Below, piece by piece: positions 38,401 through 44,885 of a stretch of 64,000 nt of DNA. The position numbers and the translations under genes are program-made. The notes below the pieces were generated by a model that was given only the letters and a program-made list of their open reading frames with translations, was not told where the DNA came from and ran no database searches. The DNA is taken from positions 5,162,001 to 5,226,000 of the forward strand of contig NZ_CP136910.1 of the NCBI RefSeq assembly GCF_033100115.1. Direction: 5' to 3'. Every line of letters starts with the position of its first letter. Within the stretch, counting starts at the first letter, position 1. The stretch is from Anaerocolumna sp. AGMB13020. Lineage in GTDB: Bacteria; Bacillota; Clostridia; Lachnospirales; Lachnospiraceae.

Positions 38401-40744
38401 GGACGAAGTTAGTGGTATGGTTGCATACACGCCTATTATGATGTATTTTAAAAAGTTAGCACTAGCAAAACCGGAATATTATAACCAGTCTGTCATAATT
38501 GAAATACAACAGTTAAATAAAACAGCGCTTAAAGCAGCAATAAAAGCTCTGGTAATACACCATGATATGTTAAGGGCTGTATATAATGAAAAAGGTTTGT
38601 TCATAAGGAGCTGTGATGCACCAAACCTGTACGAGTATTATGAATACATCTTACCTGAGCTAAACGAAGAAAAGAAGGACTTTATAATTGCAAAAAGCCA
38701 GTACATTCAATCAACGATAAATTTATCAGAAGGTGCTCTTATAAAAACAGTTTTGTACGAAGAGAAAGATAAAGCTTATTTGCAATTTATCCTTCATCAT
38801 CTGGTAGTAGATGCGGTATCCTTTAGAATCCTTCTGGAAGATTTTGAAACGGCATATCTTCTGGCAGAAAAGGAAGCTAAGATCCAGCTTCCCAAGAAGA
38901 CACTATCCTATAAACAGTGGTCAGAACTTTTGCTGGAGTATGCTAAAAAAGAAGTTAATGAAGACAGAGTCTATTGGGATAAGGTATTAGAAGAGTTGCC
39001 ATCTGGATTAATCCAAGGTCAAATCCAAGGCAGAACTGAGTATGAATGCATCTCGCTTCAATGGAGCAGGGAGATTACGAATCAGCTGATTAAGAGTTTT
39101 ATACCAAAGAACAAGGTGAGTATCAATACGGTACTCCTTACCGCCTTTGTTATGGCAGTTCATAAGATGACGAAGCAGGACAAGGTGGCAGTGGAGCTTG
39201 AAGGTCATGGCAGAGAAGGAATACTGGAAGACAAGATTATTGACCGGACTGTAGGTTGGTTTACCAGCATACATCCAATCCTTTTGCCAGTTTGCAAAGA
39301 CTTGGTGGAGACTTTTTATAGCACCAGGCGTATAGTTGAGAATGTACCTAAAAAAGGAGTTACTTATAACATTTTGAAGTATCTGACAGATGCTTCTTAT
39401 GAAGAAACAATTGATATTAGCTTTAATTATCATGGAAGTTTTTCAGAAGGGGGGAAGGATACCAGAATTAACCTGTCAGAAATGCAGGTGGGAAGAACTA
39501 TTGCAGAGGAAAATATTTGCTATCGTTCCATGGATTTGAATGGTTTAATAGAACAAGAAAAATTGAAATTTGAAGTTAGATATAACAAAGGGAAATACAG
39601 GAAAGAATTTATGGAAGGTATATGTGCTAACTTTAAGAACACTTTGGAAGACATAGCATCTATGACTGCTTCGTTGGCAATGGAAGAGGAAAAAATAACA
39701 CTTCCTGTGGTGCTTCAGGAAGATATAAAGGTATATCTGCACCGAAGTTTACCTCTTTGTATTATTTTGGCATATGAGAACTATAAAGAATGGTATTATT
39801 CCAACTATATACAGATATTCTCCCAGCAGGAGGAAGTGGGCCTGACGGAATTAAATTATATGGAACCAAGAGATTCCTATGCAGACATTGCAGAGGTAAT
39901 CTGCCTTGGATTTCCACTGTTCCGTGAGGAGGAGGATTTCATTACTTTTACCAGAGAACGGCTGAAACAAGGCTATTACCTGATTGCCAATGTGGATGAG
40001 GCAGAACTGAGAAATAAACATTCTTACAAACAGGAACACTACATCCATCCCTCTCTTATTTATGGCTATGATGATGAAAAGAAACAACTAAAAGGTATCG
40101 GTTTTGAGGAGTCTAGAATCTTTACTTATCTGGAATATGACTATGAGGAGATGCAGCAGGCATTTATAAATGGGAGGAAATATTACAAACTTGGTGCGCC
40201 TTGGTGTGAATGGTCAGCCGTACAATTGATCAAACCTAAAACACCGGAGAAGAAATATCTTTTTGATAAAAGAAAATTCTTAAGGGATTTACACGACTAT
40301 GTTTATTCAGTGGCAGACAACCAAAGACTATATACCTTTGGTTATGAGCATGAAAATACCGCTTATGGTCTTCAAACCTATGAGGTTGTAATCGAAAGGC
40401 TGCAGCACAGGCTTCAAAAAGAGGAATTCGTAATTGACTACCGTGCGATCCATCTAATGTATGAACATAGGAAAGGATTATACCAAAGAATCAGTTATGC
40501 AGCAGAGAAGTATAAAGTAAGCAAAAGCATTACAAGAGAGCTTGCAAAATTACAGGAATTAGTGGAAGCTATGAATAAAGTCAGAGTCCGCTGGTTTCCA
40601 ATAGACTATAAAGATGGATATGAGGATTCAGGTCATAAGGTGGTTTTACAAAAACTTATTGAGGAGCTGCAAAGCTTAAAAGAACAAGAACTGTCAGTTG
40701 TAACCAACCTGTATGAACTTTTAGCGCAGGAACTCAATGATTGA
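26483..40744 (+). CDS. Four-module nonribosomal peptide synthetase with BtrH-like C-terminal region
   Basis: One 4,753-residue protein. Order: half condensation domain lacking HHxxxDG (residues 1-260); A1 (272-775; YTSGTTGRPKG); carrier T1 (GGDS, about 813); C2 (879-1330; HHIIIDG); A2 (1334-1825); T2 (GGHS, about 1860); C3 (1919-2350; HHIISDG); A3 (2353-2845); T3 (GGHS, about 2885); C4 (2946-3380; HHAVSDG); A4 (3381-3885); T4 (GGDS, about 3925); epimerization domain (3980-4415; HHLVVDA, VGWFTS). A final ~330-residue region contains HYIHPSLIYGYDDE and resembles BtrH/C39-like papain folds. No thioesterase or reductase follows. By GrsA-type specificity residues, A1 reads D-I-T-Q-L-G-V-V-W (Gly-like), A2 D-G-W-A-I-A-S-V-A (perhaps aromatic), A3 D-A-F-W-L-G-C-T-F (Val-like), and A4 D-Q-W-G-L-A-A-V-I (unassigned). 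The expected product is a short peptide whose last residue is epimerized. No carrier-activating phosphopantetheinyl transferase or exporter is in the window. Confidence 0.93.
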   Translation: MKSQDNQKCYWTNLLKEDIPPLDIPKDFNRYSKEEGNLSYSSVYRNVKLTTMGSIKKLSKQEGITESAVYLTAFMILLMNYTRQEDMLLGINIDSPEYSCNNDAITTDNALFLRGKPERTKTSITLLEEIQKAIEEAGENKNYPPLQLREELRSEGIDLQPYLSITAMVSDRLTAEEVLLEEKEKAVSLKEHDTEALLSFHYAIQKDSVKVIVTYNTSFYKKETAERILLQYLTLLECLSNAPNVCIGELETAHKLEQEAILYQFNNTAMEYPDEKTVVELFEEQVRRTPDKTAVVFEKEKLTYSQFNAKANALGYELRKLGIKPGDFVAILAERSLEMLIGVYGIIKAGGVYVPMDVNAPKDRLAYMFRDCNPKVIVTCQWESTPGIIPAGIPVMELSRHRSFRDKADNLPHVNQPDDLLYCIYTSGTTGRPKGVLIRNSSMVNLSCSLPAGMLQAALAKGYSNMACLGNLFFDICKTEIIGTLLNGMTAVIANREEQEQGEAFENYVLRNNIEIVQTTPSRMKLYLEENKHTEYLKQVKLILLGGENVASELIQRLQTITSATIENVYGPTETTVWSTCDYVKDTITAEGVIGKPIGNTQIYVLNGNKLCGIGIPGELCIAGNGLARGYLNRPDLTEEKFIENPFGEGKLYRTGDLAKWLPDGRLQYLGRMDDQVKVRGFRIELGEVETALKSLEDITDAAVIVREDESGENAIYAYMTAAGSINFAWVREELEKVLPAYMVPSYFMCLNKLPVNRNGKLDRRALPQIEGEDNSEYAAPGNQTEEMLCNIFQDKLKVKRVGVNSNFYELGGDSIKAIRIVGAIRNFGYTLDTGDILSQKTVKNLAGLLQQQRPVKNESKAEESEVILRKRGSRDEAYPLTSIQEGMLFHSVTAKEEGAYILQLMVNNTDSLDINRFEQALELLTLRYEVLRTAFFYKNTKIPVQVVEKERKCEFQVLDIANSKDIAYEIEQIRERDYCRGFDLEKEPLLRVTALHKGDGKYECIFSIHHIIIDGWSIALLLNTFSEYYHRLISGTTQEEIKAEQQALTMTEANFGDYIQWVKKREIAPAKEYFKNLLEDYENVAAFMPSVAKTTDRRQFKLLRYKTGLDWEKLLHFARNMEVTGNTLVETALGLVLQKYCFLEDVVFGKVVSGREAPIPNIESIAGIFINTVPQRIKRTEGMKLKTLLENVQKQSIDSSKYDYLGLAEINDLSLVSNDLVKVLFVFENYDGKNEPFKGESKTGVFTITDERESTNYDITLSAYEEGAGFCFAISYNENLYDEMYIMGILKKLELILQWMPEAAESKLEELELISEDEKQRILYQFNDTDFCYDTGKTVVELFEEQADKTPGHTAVVSSDTALTYQGLNARANRVANQLRAYGIGREDLVAILTEKTVDVIAVILGILKAGGAYVPIDPDYPLERIHSICDNCRPKAVIMGEELLFENFRNEYRVLTMNSLLDSKEEETNPIHVNQAGDLLYILYTSGTTGNPKGVMVEHKGIVNLREYFSKSMKVNDRDSILQFAKFTFDGSVWEMSMALLNGAKLVLCSEEERLDQDKFMALVQKEKVSIAALPPAFYHMLTDFSPRIVITAGSEAIRGSVEKAVRTSTYINSYGPTECSVAVTDWRCDRKDCLPDKIPIGKPILNTKVYIMEKDKLCGIGIPGELCVAGNGVARGYYGNEELTKEKFVKNPFGKGYLYRTGDLARWNQEGNLEYLGRMDKQVKIRGFRIELAEIEEALRQIAAVKDCAVTVREDEVQEKYICAYVASQESALKIQELKEELRRRLPGYMLPSYIVELERIPVNDNGKLDIKSLPKIEFAADERERPENEMEHLVEEAFEEVLCKKQLSVLQSFFDLGGHSLKAMRLVNAIEAKTGIRIPVKSIFRERTIRNIAACLLEAEKERENEIIPAGKKEHYPMSGVQKRLFLLEEMADMGIAYNMPRIFRLSGELEKERLTWAFQQLINRHEALRTVFLCVEGEFVQKIADNVLAELQYNTGTEDTLRKDYESFIKPFSLNKVPLMRLLILKTEAYSYLCLDMHHIISDGMSMAIVMEELIQFYNQMELKPLTLHYKDYSEWFKEKDISKQREYWLQEFAGEVPVLNMPLDFNRPQKQSFKGNSIRKPMGSALTREIKEFAVKTKTTEYMVLLSALFITLSKYSCQQEIAVGTVVSGRGNQAAEKMLGMFVNTLVMKATFKEEMNYIAFLQQVKETALNAYENQEYPFDELVNAIGAERDISRNPLFDVVFAFQNNEDFQGKLEGMEIKEITDFIPPVAKFDLTFNIDNVAAEYVLSLEYSIDLWREETICRLEEHFKEIVKFILAKPDSLIKDIPMITAKERIQIQNNFNNTKTPYERNKTVAALFEEQVQKNPHKGAVVYEDETLTYHQLNAKANRIALTLREKGVQREDCVAILAKKGTPMIAGILGIIKAGAAYVPIDPSYPEERIAYLIEDCQAKAVLYYQTGFYDIQVPVINLEEEILKAGEVDNPVIINEPEDLIYIIYTSGTTGKPKGVMIEHRSVVRLVKHVDYVPLEEETVILQTGQISFDASTFEIWGALLNGGTLCLAEQEKLVDYKELAALIEKQNVNTLWLTSSLFNQIFTGNNHIFDRIKYLLTGGEKLSESHVRAFKEKNLTTSLINCYGPTEGTTFTTTYRIPDTFDTLWIGKPISNTEVYILQDTSLCGIDVPGELCIAGDGIARGYLNQEEATSQKFIKNPFGPGLLYRSGDLARWRSDGNLEYLGRMDSQVKIRGFRIEPDEIKTVLGKLQGINDCAVVVRTDERQDKALYAYLCSETLLDMESVKNELEKVLPHYMIPSYFHQIDKIPVTKNGKFDVGALPVLTPMLQEAYIEPANEMERLICHIFSEILGLDQVSAAADFFRIGGHSLRVVQVINRIEEETGVRLSIKRVFEEKTAQALAKCIQSERMERRRKEYSSIPVAEYKEYYPMSSAQKRIYLIQQTDEEGTAYNMPVCYKVTGDLKEASVKAALQEMVKRHEVLRTRLFLENGELLQQVLQEGGMDYTSEITGNSLEEVVNEFVKPFDLEHGQVLRMKLAKNPEGTFLLIDMHHAVSDGMSMDIWWKEFRKLYNRELLSPVKRQYKDYSEWMAARELTRQKDYWVKEFEDEIPVMELPYDYRRGKIRNYQGDVVKDFYPVELAAAIQQLCQKAGITEYILMLSACMITMAKYSGQEDIVIGSPISGRTHKDTEDMLGMFVNTLAMRGFPNGNKTVLAFLMEMKEKCLKAYENQDYPFEELVKEIGGNRDNTRNPLFDVMFSLQSTESVEITLEESKLTLVETGHPISKFDLTIEVSKTKDVFLVTAEYGTTLFKKETIAGILKHYQDIIKQICENPEKKISELDLVTKEEENIIRYQFNNMKASYPRDKTIVELFETQVLETPDKTALIYGEDTLSYLELNRKANKVAHCLRKEGVKPEDFVAIIAGRSLEMVVGIYGVIKSGAAYVPMDPTYPKERLRFMIEDCKPKVLLIYLEESNTDAQVANSAIEEIITEHNWLKVINLGKESKVWRQDEYNPVRINSSDNLAYVIYTSGTTGKPKGVMIEHKSLINLVLGFEKIYKITKEDILLQFASFSFDQSVWEIFQIILLGGTLCMIRDRLYEEKENFLGYIQEKKVSIAGFTPAFLAEFHPEDFKTLRLLQAGGAELREDVLEKWLGKVEIVNAYGPTENTVITSTYNCSLHRPSIRVPIGKPDYNVEVYILAGDKLCPVGMPGELCIAGDGLARGYLNRPELTREKFIRNPFGEGKLYRTGDLAKWLADGNIDYLGRIDEQIKIRGFRIELGEIESVIRKIEGIKDCAVIAKRDHSGDLALYAFITAALNIDIGLLRRDISEFLPGYMIPGFILQIDAIPVTANGKLDKRKLTQIPIEKSKGYTEPKTEEERVICSTYEDILNQKEISTEDTFFELGGDSIKAIRIVSKLREYGYQLKIRDILNNLSIAKLAKLAEKASQPEYNQDEVSGMVAYTPIMMYFKKLALAKPEYYNQSVIIEIQQLNKTALKAAIKALVIHHDMLRAVYNEKGLFIRSCDAPNLYEYYEYILPELNEEKKDFIIAKSQYIQSTINLSEGALIKTVLYEEKDKAYLQFILHHLVVDAVSFRILLEDFETAYLLAEKEAKIQLPKKTLSYKQWSELLLEYAKKEVNEDRVYWDKVLEELPSGLIQGQIQGRTEYECISLQWSREITNQLIKSFIPKNKVSINTVLLTAFVMAVHKMTKQDKVAVELEGHGREGILEDKIIDRTVGWFTSIHPILLPVCKDLVETFYSTRRIVENVPKKGVTYNILKYLTDASYEETIDISFNYHGSFSEGGKDTRINLSEMQVGRTIAEENICYRSMDLNGLIEQEKLKFEVRYNKGKYRKEFMEGICANFKNTLEDIASMTASLAMEEEKITLPVVLQEDIKVYLHRSLPLCIILAYENYKEWYYSNYIQIFSQQEEVGLTELNYMEPRDSYADIAEVICLGFPLFREEEDFITFTRERLKQGYYLIANVDEAELRNKHSYKQEHYIHPSLIYGYDDEKKQLKGIGFEESRIFTYLEYDYEEMQQAFINGRKYYKLGAPWCEWSAVQLIKPKTPEKKYLFDKRKFLRDLHDYVYSVADNQRLYTFGYEHENTAYGLQTYEVVIERLQHRLQKEEFVIDYRAIHLMYEHRKGLYQRISYAAEKYKVSKSITRELAKLQELVEAMNKVRVRWFPIDYKDGYEDSGHKVVLQKLIEELQSLKEQELSVVTNLYELLAQELND

Positions 40745-40766
40745 TTTGCTCCGTTATTATAAGATA

Positions 40767-40788
40767 GTGCGGGTATTATAACCCGCAC
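40767..40788 (+). promoter_or_regulatory. Hairpin between the NRPS and its companion gene
   Basis: GTGCGGGT and ACCCGCAC form an 8-bp stem with an ATTATA loop, ending three bases before the GGGAGG ribosome binding site of the next gene. With no T-run it is not a terminator; it may modulate mRNA stability or translation. Confidence 0.5.
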
Positions 40789-40800
40789 AAGGGAGGTATT

Positions 40801-42942
40801 ATGATTATTAAAGATAAGATAAGAAGACTTCATTGCAATAGTACCATAAAAGAATTATTGGATCTGTTTATGGCAGATGAAACATGTGAATTGGTATATC
40901 TGGAAGAAGATAATAAGATAATGGGTGAGATATCCTATGCTAAAGTGGAACAGAGGCTGGGGGAGGGAGGCTGCTTTAAAGAAGAGGTGAAATCCTTGAT
41001 TGGACAACCTTGTACTGCTGACTTTACTGGTTTTACAGAAGAGGAAACAGAGTATGAGATTATAAGAAAATTTATGGCCCAAAAGGAACTGCATTCGCTA
41101 TTGGTATTACAAGAGGATGGAACGCCCCTTTATTCTGTGGTGGACGAATCACGCTTTCAAAGAAAAGAGAATCAAACCCGTATTGCTTTCGGATATCTTA
41201 AAGAATTGGAGATTGCGTTTGACAGTATTTTCAATTTTTATTTAACCAGTCATAAATTCGAAAAAATAGCTTTTTTACCAGGTGAAATAAGTGAACAGGT
41301 ATATAACATGCTTTCTGACAGGAAGCGGATTGTGATGCTTGAAAAAGAGGAATTTCAAGAAAGTGATTATGACATCGTACTGGGAGCGGATGGAGGTTCT
41401 GACAATAACGCTTTATCCTGGTATCAGCTGCTGGTGCTGTTATATGATAGCATCTACAACGTATACAGCAAAGAAGATAATATGATAACGGAAGCATTAA
41501 AAAAGATATTGCCTTCTAATTTATGTATACTGCGTTGTCCCATGGTTATGGATTTAGAGCAGAAAACAGAGCGGGAGGCTCTTCTGGCAATGCATACAGA
41601 GAAGGACGAGGAATGGTTTCAATCCGATGAAGGAATCCAGGTATTTTGCGACGGACTAAAAGAATATGACAGAGAAAAGATTGATGAGATGATGGATTTT
41701 CAATTTATCGGAAACCATACGGGAGTCTATAATATGGATGTCAGAAATTCAATGCTCAATGTTATCGATGGAATTCGTTTTACGTCGGATACACCTTTTA
41801 GGTATAACCGGACAATTCACATGTTTGGACCGAGCACTTTGTTTGGTGTAGGCGTTGAGGATAAGCATACCATTTCCAGTTATGTGCAAAGATATGTAAA
41901 TCATAAGTTTCCGGAGAAAAATATTCGAGTAGTGAACCATGGAGTACCAAGGGCAGATGATATAGACATAGCCAGGCTCATTCGCAGCACACCTGTAAAG
42001 TCTGCAGATATGATTGTTATAGTATACAGCAGATTGGAAGAAAATCATAATATCCGATGTGCTTTTGAAAAGATAAAATGTCTTGATGCTCATCAGATAT
42101 TTGAAAGACCGCATGATATGGGTGAAATCTTTTTAGACACGACACACTGGAACCATAAACCCAATCGCAGAATAAGCGAATACCTGGTTGATGGATTTTT
42201 AGGAGATTGTATCCTGAACGATAATGGAATATACGATAATGTCCAAAAAAACCAAGTGATACATAATGCATTTTATACTAAGCTGTCTCAAGATAAGGAA
42301 TTTTTAAAAAGTATAGAGGAATTAAAGCAATACCGTTTTCAGAATTCAAAAAAGACAGGGTGTATTATCATGAATGCCAATCCCTTTACCCTGGGACATC
42401 GTGGGTTGGTAGAAATGTCACTTAAGTATGTTGAAAATCTGTATGTTTTTGTATTGCAGGAGGATAGATCATATTTTTCATTTAAGGACCGGTTTGCTAT
42501 GGTGAGGGAAGGCTGTAAGGACCTTAAGAATGTAAAGGTACTGCCAACAGGAAATGTGATGGCTTCAGCAGCCTTGTTTCCTGAATACTTCCAGCGGGAG
42601 CAACTTAAAAAAGAGGTGAAATTTGATATCCGTAAGGATATCACAGTAATGGCAGGCTTTATAGCACCGACACTGAATATTACCATGCGGTTTATGGGGA
42701 CAGAACCAATATGTCCGATTACAAGACAGCTCGTTCAGCATACACAAGAGCTGCTTCCGTATTATGGAGTGCAGTTGGTGATATTTGATCGGATTGAAAA
42801 GGAAAACGAACCAATTAGTGCATCCTCTGTTCGTAAGTATCTGAAGGAAAGAAATGAGGAAGCCATGAGGAAAATTGTACCTGCAACCACCTATGAATAT
42901 TTAATCAACAACTTTATGATGAAAGAAGAGGTAGCAGAATGA
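40801..42942 (+). CDS. CBS / SGNH-like / citrate-lyase-ligase-like fusion protein
   Basis: The 713-residue protein lies 56 bases after the NRPS with a GGGAGG ribosome binding site. Residues 1-125 resemble a CBS pair (STIKELLDLFM; LHSLLVLQEDGTPLYSVVDE). Around 335-460 is an SGNH-hydrolase-like segment: block I reads FGPSTLFGVG (Ser343, with Pro in place of the usual Asp of GDS), and block V reads DTTHWNHKPNRRI (Asp446 and His449). From about 515 comes a nucleotidyltransferase related to citrate lyase ligase (CitC): GCIIMNANPFTLGHRGL carries the HxGH-type loop, and SASSVRKYL near residue 674 the closing motif. CitC adenylates acetate; the substrate here is unknown. A tailoring or substrate-activating role for the NRPS is inferred from position only. 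No signal peptide. Confidence 0.75.
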   Translation: MIIKDKIRRLHCNSTIKELLDLFMADETCELVYLEEDNKIMGEISYAKVEQRLGEGGCFKEEVKSLIGQPCTADFTGFTEEETEYEIIRKFMAQKELHSLLVLQEDGTPLYSVVDESRFQRKENQTRIAFGYLKELEIAFDSIFNFYLTSHKFEKIAFLPGEISEQVYNMLSDRKRIVMLEKEEFQESDYDIVLGADGGSDNNALSWYQLLVLLYDSIYNVYSKEDNMITEALKKILPSNLCILRCPMVMDLEQKTEREALLAMHTEKDEEWFQSDEGIQVFCDGLKEYDREKIDEMMDFQFIGNHTGVYNMDVRNSMLNVIDGIRFTSDTPFRYNRTIHMFGPSTLFGVGVEDKHTISSYVQRYVNHKFPEKNIRVVNHGVPRADDIDIARLIRSTPVKSADMIVIVYSRLEENHNIRCAFEKIKCLDAHQIFERPHDMGEIFLDTTHWNHKPNRRISEYLVDGFLGDCILNDNGIYDNVQKNQVIHNAFYTKLSQDKEFLKSIEELKQYRFQNSKKTGCIIMNANPFTLGHRGLVEMSLKYVENLYVFVLQEDRSYFSFKDRFAMVREGCKDLKNVKVLPTGNVMASAALFPEYFQREQLKKEVKFDIRKDITVMAGFIAPTLNITMRFMGTEPICPITRQLVQHTQELLPYYGVQLVIFDRIEKENEPISASSVRKYLKERNEEAMRKIVPATTYEYLINNFMMKEEVAE

Positions 42943-43268
42943 GTTCATAAAGGCTCATGGATATAGGAAAGCATGGCTGCAGATAAGGTTTCTGGTGATG
43001 ATAGGGAACTTATATTAAAGAATCTTTACTTGTATGCATTATGAAATAGCTGTATATTTAGAAGGATATTAATACATCATGAGCCTGAGCGTAAGCGTAA
43101 GTATATATTGCAGAAGATGAAAAAGAGCAAGGGGTGTATTCCTGTAAGAAATAGTGGAAATTAACAATCGTTTGCCTTATAATGCTTATAGGGTTATACC
43201 TCTTTAAATGAGAGAAAGAGTTAAATGGAAGCAGAAGTAATCAAAGGAAGAGTTATTGGTGGCACAAT
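42943..43268 (+). other. Intergenic stretch before dgt
   Basis: No gene, repeat or clear promoter is seen. A TATAAT-like word occurs near 43178 without a good -35. It separates the NRPS pair from dgt. Confidence 0.4.
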
Positions 43269-44723
43269 ATGAATTGGAATGAATTATTATCATTAGAGAC
43301 CCAGGTTGAAAGAGAGAAAGAACCTGAAACTTTTGAAAAGTATCCCATAAGTGATTTGGAAAAGGATTATAAATCGATTATATCCAGCGCAGCATTTAGA
43401 AGATTACAAGATAAGACACAGGTATTTCCGCTGGATAAGAGTGATTTTGTCAGAACAAGACTGACACACTCCATTGAGGTCTCTACAATTGCAAGACAGC
43501 TGGGAATCATGATAACCAGAAATACGACTCCATATTTGCAGGAGTTTTTTAAGAATAACAGTGAAGTTACAGATGAAATACCAGTAATATTATCCTGTGC
43601 AGGATTGTTACATGACATTGGAAATCCGCCTTTTGGGCACTTTGGTGAAGTGGTTATAGGGGAATGGTTTAAGAAAGAATTCAAAAATGATAATTTCAGA
43701 TACAAAGGCAGGCCTGTTGCCGAAATTCTGCATAAACAGATGCGGTTGGACCTGGAGAATTTCGAAGGTAATGCCCAGGCATTAAGAATTCTGTCTAAAG
43801 TAATGAACAGGCAAGAAGGTTATGAAGTAAATCTGACTTATGGTGTAGTAAATACGCTTATCAAATATCCAACCTCCTCTTTGGAATATAATTATGAGGA
43901 TGAGGATATCAAGAAGCATAAACTTGGATATTTTTATTCAGAAAAAAGTACAATTGACCTGATTACTTCTGTAACGGGAACCAGGAAGGAGAAAGAATAT
44001 GTACGCCATCCTCTTGTGTATTTAATGGAGGCGGCAGATGATATAGCATATTCAACTGCTGATTTAGAAGATGCAGTGAAGAAAGGATTGATTACTACAG
44101 AACAGTTCATTGAATACTTTGAAAGAGAGAGTATGGAAATCACTAATCCATTTCAAAAGAAATACTCCCAAGAGTTAATTGACGATCTAAAAAATCGTAT
44201 GGATGCTAGCAGAAGTGTAGAAAAAGACCTAATTGCTTTTCAGAAGTGGATGGAACGTGTAAGGATGTGGTTGATGTATGCGGCTTCCTACAGATTTTCG
44301 AAAAGCTATGACGACATCATGGAGGGAGTATTTAAGAATGATTTGTTCTATGATACCAACCATCAGGAATCATTACGAATTCTAAAGGGAGCAATGAGTG
44401 AATTTGTATATGATAATAAAGGAATCATAAAGCTGGAATTATCAGCAAAGAAAATTATTAGTTCTTTATTGGATGATTTTGTTTATGCTGCGTTGCATTG
44501 GCAGGCAGAAAGTAAAACAGAGGAAGCAGAATATAAATTATCCAAAGCAGATAAGAAGCTCATAAATATCATTTCATCTAATTATAAGGAAGATTATTTG
44601 TGTGCAAAAACGGATGATGAAGCAGAGAATCTGTATTTAAGATTTCTTATGGTTACAGATTACATCAGCGGAATGACAGATTCCTATGCAAAAAATCTTT
44701 ATCAGGAGCTAAATGGAATCTAA
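43269..44723 (+). CDS. dgt: Deoxyguanosinetriphosphate triphosphohydrolase (dGTPase)
   Basis: The 484-residue HD-superfamily enzyme hydrolyses dGTP to deoxyguanosine and triphosphate, limiting dNTP pools. The opening region has RRLQDKTQVFPL, typical of dGTPases; the metal site is formed by LTHSIEVSTIARQLG, LLHDIGNPPFGHFGE (HD at about residue 114) and a late AADDIAYSTADLEDA. The length suits the long dGTPase class. GGTGG lies seven bases before the ATG. It lies alone between the NRPS pair and a repeat-protein gene; no link to the NRPS is suggested. Confidence 0.92.
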   Translation: MNWNELLSLETQVEREKEPETFEKYPISDLEKDYKSIISSAAFRRLQDKTQVFPLDKSDFVRTRLTHSIEVSTIARQLGIMITRNTTPYLQEFFKNNSEVTDEIPVILSCAGLLHDIGNPPFGHFGEVVIGEWFKKEFKNDNFRYKGRPVAEILHKQMRLDLENFEGNAQALRILSKVMNRQEGYEVNLTYGVVNTLIKYPTSSLEYNYEDEDIKKHKLGYFYSEKSTIDLITSVTGTRKEKEYVRHPLVYLMEAADDIAYSTADLEDAVKKGLITTEQFIEYFERESMEITNPFQKKYSQELIDDLKNRMDASRSVEKDLIAFQKWMERVRMWLMYAASYRFSKSYDDIMEGVFKNDLFYDTNHQESLRILKGAMSEFVYDNKGIIKLELSAKKIISSLLDDFVYAALHWQAESKTEEAEYKLSKADKKLINIISSNYKEDYLCAKTDDEAENLYLRFLMVTDYISGMTDSYAKNLYQELNGI

Positions 44724-44827
44724 CAAAGACTTTTGCAGAGTAACAGCATAAATATTAATATCGGAAAACTGCTTTTTCATAAAATATAGGTCATAACATT
44801 GGTTCATCCTCCTAAAGGTGTAGTATC

Positions 44828-44854
44828 ACATATTTATTAAAATGACATATGATA
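44828..44854 (+). promoter_or_regulatory. Possible mother-cell (sigma-K-like) promoter
   Basis: AC (44828-44829), 16 bases, then CATATGATA (44846-44854), which fits the sigma-K pattern AC-N16/17-CATANNNTA. No sigma-A promoter of comparable quality is seen. This short pattern can occur by chance. Confidence 0.3.
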
Positions 44855-44885
44855 TGGTAAGATAGAAATGTGAGGAGACTGTACG

